The notes under the pieces were generated by a model, which saw nothing but the letters and a program-made list of their open reading frames with translations, made no database searches and was not told the origin of the DNA. Below, piece after piece: positions 61,057-64,000 of a DNA stretch of 64,000 nt. The position numbers were made by a program, and so were the translations under genes. Each line of letters starts with the position of its first letter. Within the stretch, counting starts at the first letter, position 1. The DNA comes from Mucilaginibacter ginsenosidivorans (GTDB lineage: Bacteria > Bacteroidota > Bacteroidia > Sphingobacteriales > Sphingobacteriaceae), in contig NZ_CP042436.1 of NCBI RefSeq assembly GCF_007971025.1, forward strand, positions 806,001 to 870,000, in the 5' to 3' direction.

Positions 61057-61842
61057 GTGAATATTAAGTTTTATAAATACCAGGGCGCGGGCAATGATTT
61101 TATTTTGGTGGATAACCGCAGCAACACCATCGATCACAGCGACCCGGCGCTGATAGCACGGTTGTGCGACCGGAGGTTCGGCATCGGAGGCGATGGTATG
61201 ATGTTTTTGCAGGATAAGCCCGGTTATGATTTCGAGATGGTGTATTATAATGCCGACGGGCAGCCCAGCAGCATGTGCGGTAACGGGGGGCGCTGCATAG
61301 TGGCTTTTGCCAAATTCCTGCGCATAATTGATGACGAAACGAACTTCCTGGCAGTTGACGGCCCGCACTATGCCAAAATTTCAGCCTCGGGCGATTGGGT
61401 GAGCCTGCAGATGATCGACGTAAACGAGATAGCCCGGGATGGGGAAGCTTATGTTTTGAATACAGGGTCACCGCATTATATCGCTATGGCAAGTGGTCTT
61501 AAAAATAAAGACGTATACCATGATGGGTATGCCATCCGAAATAACGATACCTATAAAGCGAAAGGTATTAACGTCAATTTTGTAGAACCTGAGGGCAATG
61601 GCTATTTTGTCAGGACCTTTGAGCGCGGTGTGGAAGATGAAACCTATGCCTGCGGTACAGGAGTAACCGCAGTGGCATTAGCCATGGCGGCTAAGAATCA
61701 TCAAACCGGCAAAATAAACACCCCTATTAAGGTGTTGGGCGGCGACCTCAATATCCGCTTCGAAACAGACGGCACACATTATGATCATATTTTCCTGGAA
61801 GGCCCCGCTAAGTTGGTGTTTGAAGGAGAGGTAGAAATATAG
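61057..61842 (+). CDS. dapF: diaminopimelate epimerase
   Basis: A 261-residue enzyme (GTG start). It turns LL- into meso-diaminopimelate for lysine and peptidoglycan synthesis. Marks: FYKYQGAGNDFILVDNRSNT at the N-terminus, SSMCGNGGRCIVAFAKFL with the first catalytic Cys, ETYACGTGVTAVALAMA with the second. Cytoplasmic. Not in an obvious operon with lysine genes; a macro-domain gene follows after 59 bp. Confidence 0.96.
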   Translation: MNIKFYKYQGAGNDFILVDNRSNTIDHSDPALIARLCDRRFGIGGDGMMFLQDKPGYDFEMVYYNADGQPSSMCGNGGRCIVAFAKFLRIIDDETNFLAVDGPHYAKISASGDWVSLQMIDVNEIARDGEAYVLNTGSPHYIAMASGLKNKDVYHDGYAIRNNDTYKAKGINVNFVEPEGNGYFVRTFERGVEDETYACGTGVTAVALAMAAKNHQTGKINTPIKVLGGDLNIRFETDGTHYDHIFLEGPAKLVFEGEVEI

Positions 61843-61901
61843 TTTGTTGACGGGACCACTGTCAGAAAAACCAACACTTATAACTTTCTGTTATTTCCTG
61901 G

Positions 61902-62435
61902 ATGAACAGACGGATCGATATTTTCAGAGGCGATATTACCAAAATGCAGGTGGATGCCATTGTGAATGCTGCCAATACTTCGCTATTGGGCGGCGGCGGC
62001 GTGGATGGCGCGATACACCGGGCAGGCGGACCGGCCATTCTTGAAGAATGCATCAAAATAAGAAACAGGCAAGGCGGCTGTAAAGTTGGCGAGGCGGTGA
62101 TAACCACCGCCGGAAATATGCCCGCAAAATATGTTATACATACTGTTGGCCCTGTTTGGAGCCAAAGCAACAAACAGGCTAATGAATTGCTTGCGAATGC
62201 CTATAGCAACAGTTTGAAACTTGCGGTTGAAAACCAGGTTGAAACCATCGCGTTTCCTAATATAAGTACGGGCATTTATCATTTTCCCAAGGACATTGCC
62301 GCTGAGATCGCTATTAAAACGATTAAAGAAATCATATCGAAGCATCAACAGATACGTCAGGTTATTTTCGTTTGTTTTGATGATGAGAATTATTCGATTT
62401 ATGAACAATTATTGTCATATCAATGTGGTAATTAA
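61902..62435 (+). CDS. macro-domain protein (O-acetyl-ADP-ribose deacetylase type)
   Basis: A 177-residue MacroD/YmdB-type macro domain: [72 protein letters not shown]. It releases ADP-ribose from acetylated or modified substrates. It is ordinary chromosomal content and differs in type from the Poa1/DarG-like macro domain of the island operon. Confidence 0.93.
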   Translation: MNRRIDIFRGDITKMQVDAIVNAANTSLLGGGGVDGAIHRAGGPAILEECIKIRNRQGGCKVGEAVITTAGNMPAKYVIHTVGPVWSQSNKQANELLANAYSNSLKLAVENQVETIAFPNISTGIYHFPKDIAAEIAIKTIKEIISKHQQIRQVIFVCFDDENYSIYEQLLSYQCGN

Positions 62436-62540
62436 TGGTGTTAACAATTATTTAATACCAACCCCTTTTAATTGATAAGAAAACTGTTTAGGTTTGAATT
62501 TTTTCTTCATCGTAACTTCTCTTTATTTTTTTAATAAAGG

Positions 62541-64000
62541 ATGTTACGCGTCGATAGCTCAAAACCATGCCAGATCATTTATGCCGTTTGCAGGCATGAA
62601 TATTTAGGCTTTTTGCTTGAGCCGCATATCGTTCAGCTAAACCCTAACGGCGAATTTTCCCTCACCTACCAGCGTCTTTTCTCAAACACGGCCAAAGAAT
62701 TCAGCGAATTTCTTGATGAAACAGATTTTAAACTTGTTAAGGTGCTGGAAGAAATAGAGCAGGGGCATGTTATAAAAAAGTTTTACAAAAAGCCCATCCG
62801 CCCTTTCGAGTTTTTCAGCAAAGTATTTAACGACCAGCTTTTTGAAGCTATCCGGCCTAAGGTAGAAAAAAGGATGGCAGAGGCGCTGTTGCTCCTGAAC
62901 AATAAACAAGTGTACCTGATGAGTAAGGAGGGCTACCCTGCCGAACGTAAATTGCAGATAGCCGCTGAGCCCGCTTCGGTGCTGTTCCATTTCAGGCGCG
63001 ATGATACCGAGATCAGGTACTTCCCTACCATTAAGTACCAGGGGATGCGCATCGAGTTTATGTTCAAAAACGCTGAGATCATTTGCAACCACCCCGCCTG
63101 GATGTTGCTGGACGATACCCTGTACTTTTTTGATAAAGAAATTGAAGGTAAAAAGCTGCAGCCTTTCCTGAACAAACGTTACATCGCCATACCGCGCTCT
63201 TCGGAGTTGCCGTATTTCGAAAAGTTTGTGGCGCCGCTCATCGAGAAACACAATGTTTATGCCGAGGGGTTTACCATCAATACCGAAAAATACGAGGCCA
63301 CGCCGATCTTAAAACCGATATACGTGGAGGGCGGCACATCGCAGTTGCAGCTTTGTTTCAGATATGCCGGTTATATTTTCCCTTACGGCGACGGCAGGCA
63401 CGTGTCTGTAAGGATGGAGCGCAACGGCGATGATTACCTTTTTCATCGCATTAAACGTTCTACGACCTGGGAAAAAGGAAAACTGCAATTGCTGGAAGAC
63501 CAGGGCTTGCAGGTTGTTTCGAGCCTGTTTCAAAACCTTGAGGTCACCTGCTGCGACGATGAAGCGGACCAGTCGCTGTCGGTATTTGAATGGCTTAACC
63601 AACACCACGAACAGCTAATAACTGCCGGGTTTGAAATTGAACAGCCCGAAGGGCAGAAGAAATATCTTTTCGGCAGCAGCAAGATAGATGTCGAGGTAAA
63701 AGAAAATAACGACTGGTTCGATATTTACGCGGTGGTGCATTTTGGACCCTACCGTATACCTTTTATTCAGCTAAAAAATCATATCCTCAATCACAAAAAA
63801 GAATTTACCCTGCCTAACGGCGAAATAGCCGTGATACCCGAAAAGTGGTTCTCGCAATACGGTAACCTGCTGCATTTTTCGGAAGGCAGCCAGGATATAA
63901 AACTGCGCCGGCACCATATTGGCCTTGTAAACGAGCTGGCGGAGGGCGAACTGGCAGGTGTTACGATGAGCAGAAAGCTTCAGAAGCTAAGCGAGTTTGA
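62541..64000 (+). CDS. SNF2-family helicase, N-terminal part (runs off the window)
   Basis: An open frame from ATG 62541 to the window end (486 codons, no stop). The N-terminal half of the Bacteroidota SNF2 DNA helicases has the same beginning, MLRVDSSKPCQIIYAVCRHE, and DETDFKLVKVLEEIEQGHVI, HFRRDDTEIRYFPTIKYQGM, KRYIAIPRSSELPYF, FDIYAVVHFG, FIQLKNHILNHKKEF and EIAVIPEKWFSQYGNLLHF. The helicase motifs should follow beyond the window. It probably remodels protein-DNA complexes. Confidence 0.9.
   Translation, partial: MLRVDSSKPCQIIYAVCRHEYLGFLLEPHIVQLNPNGEFSLTYQRLFSNTAKEFSEFLDETDFKLVKVLEEIEQGHVIKKFYKKPIRPFEFFSKVFNDQLFEAIRPKVEKRMAEALLLLNNKQVYLMSKEGYPAERKLQIAAEPASVLFHFRRDDTEIRYFPTIKYQGMRIEFMFKNAEIICNHPAWMLLDDTLYFFDKEIEGKKLQPFLNKRYIAIPRSSELPYFEKFVAPLIEKHNVYAEGFTINTEKYEATPILKPIYVEGGTSQLQLCFRYAGYIFPYGDGRHVSVRMERNGDDYLFHRIKRSTTWEKGKLQLLEDQGLQVVSSLFQNLEVTCCDDEADQSLSVFEWLNQHHEQLITAGFEIEQPEGQKKYLFGSSKIDVEVKENNDWFDIYAVVHFGPYRIPFIQLKNHILNHKKEFTLPNGEIAVIPEKWFSQYGNLLHFSEGSQDIKLRRHHIGLVNELAEGELAGVTMSRKLQKLSEF

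Noticed and set aside
61902..62435. Macro-domain gene as a partner of the island's DarT-like protein
   Set aside because: It is a different macro subtype in the chromosomal part, 48 kb away; the operon has its own macro domain.
1..64000. tRNA, rRNA or riboswitch genes
   Set aside because: I saw no cloverleaf-like or conserved riboswitch sequence; in particular no tRNA at the island junction.

Overview
The window looks like the chromosome of a Bacteroidota member close to Mucilaginibacter/Pedobacter (Sphingobacteriaceae). The evidence is the protein complement: a CarboxypepD_reg/TonB-type beta-barrel protein, paired DUF6443-type RHS proteins, a DUF2911 protein, a MacB-like permease of the multi-copy Bacteroidota type, and the Bacteroidota-specific N-terminal half of an SNF2 helicase. 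Promoter-like TTG/TAnnTTTG pairs appear where promoters can be guessed.

The window divides in two. Positions 1 to about 32,220 are an accessory island. It carries five XRE-type regulators, an OLD-type ATPase/nuclease, a large serine recombinase, two related conjugation-type P-loop ATPases, an ArdC-like antirestriction protein, a secreted non-specific nuclease, many small orphan genes, and an RHS pair followed by an AT-rich variable tail and a small partner gene. At about 32,220 the island runs directly into the C-terminal third of a ComM/YifB Mg-chelatase-like ATPase whose front is missing from the window, so the island appears to be inserted inside that gene. From there to 64,000 the content is ordinary: phosphoesterase, GH25 lysozyme, PAS histidine kinase and response regulator, TonB-type barrel, collagen-like lipoprotein, aspartyl protease-PDZ, PBP4-type carboxypeptidase, YihY membrane protein, a TetR-TolC-EmrA-EmrB efflux operon, PIG-L deacetylase, ABC permease, sodium/solute symporter, HtrA protease, dapF, a macro-domain protein and the start of an SNF2 helicase.

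The best candidate for an undescribed system is the three-gene minus-strand operon at 10,230-13,868 (possibly 13,916). It encodes (1) an ImmA/IrrE-type zinc peptidase fused to a macro domain, (2) a P-loop kinase fused to an adenylosuccinate-synthetase domain, in which the catalytic aspartate is replaced by serine as in phage PurZ, and (3) a small protein resembling DarT/ADP-ribosyltransferases (DUF7002-like). The genes overlap by 19 nt or lie 4 nt apart. The combination suggests a nucleotide- or ADP-ribose-based conflict system (inference).

A second recurring signal is a short palindrome, CCGTG-N4-CACGG with a TATTT flank (or CCGTT-N4-AACGG). It lies some 45-150 bp upstream of at least seven otherwise unrelated accessory genes, in two or three cases directly before a plausible -33 element. 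It looks like the operator of one regulator acting across the island. Other structures of note are interlocked inverted repeats beside the recombinase, a 20-bp perfect inverted repeat, and a nested inverted repeat in front of the conjugation-type ATPase.
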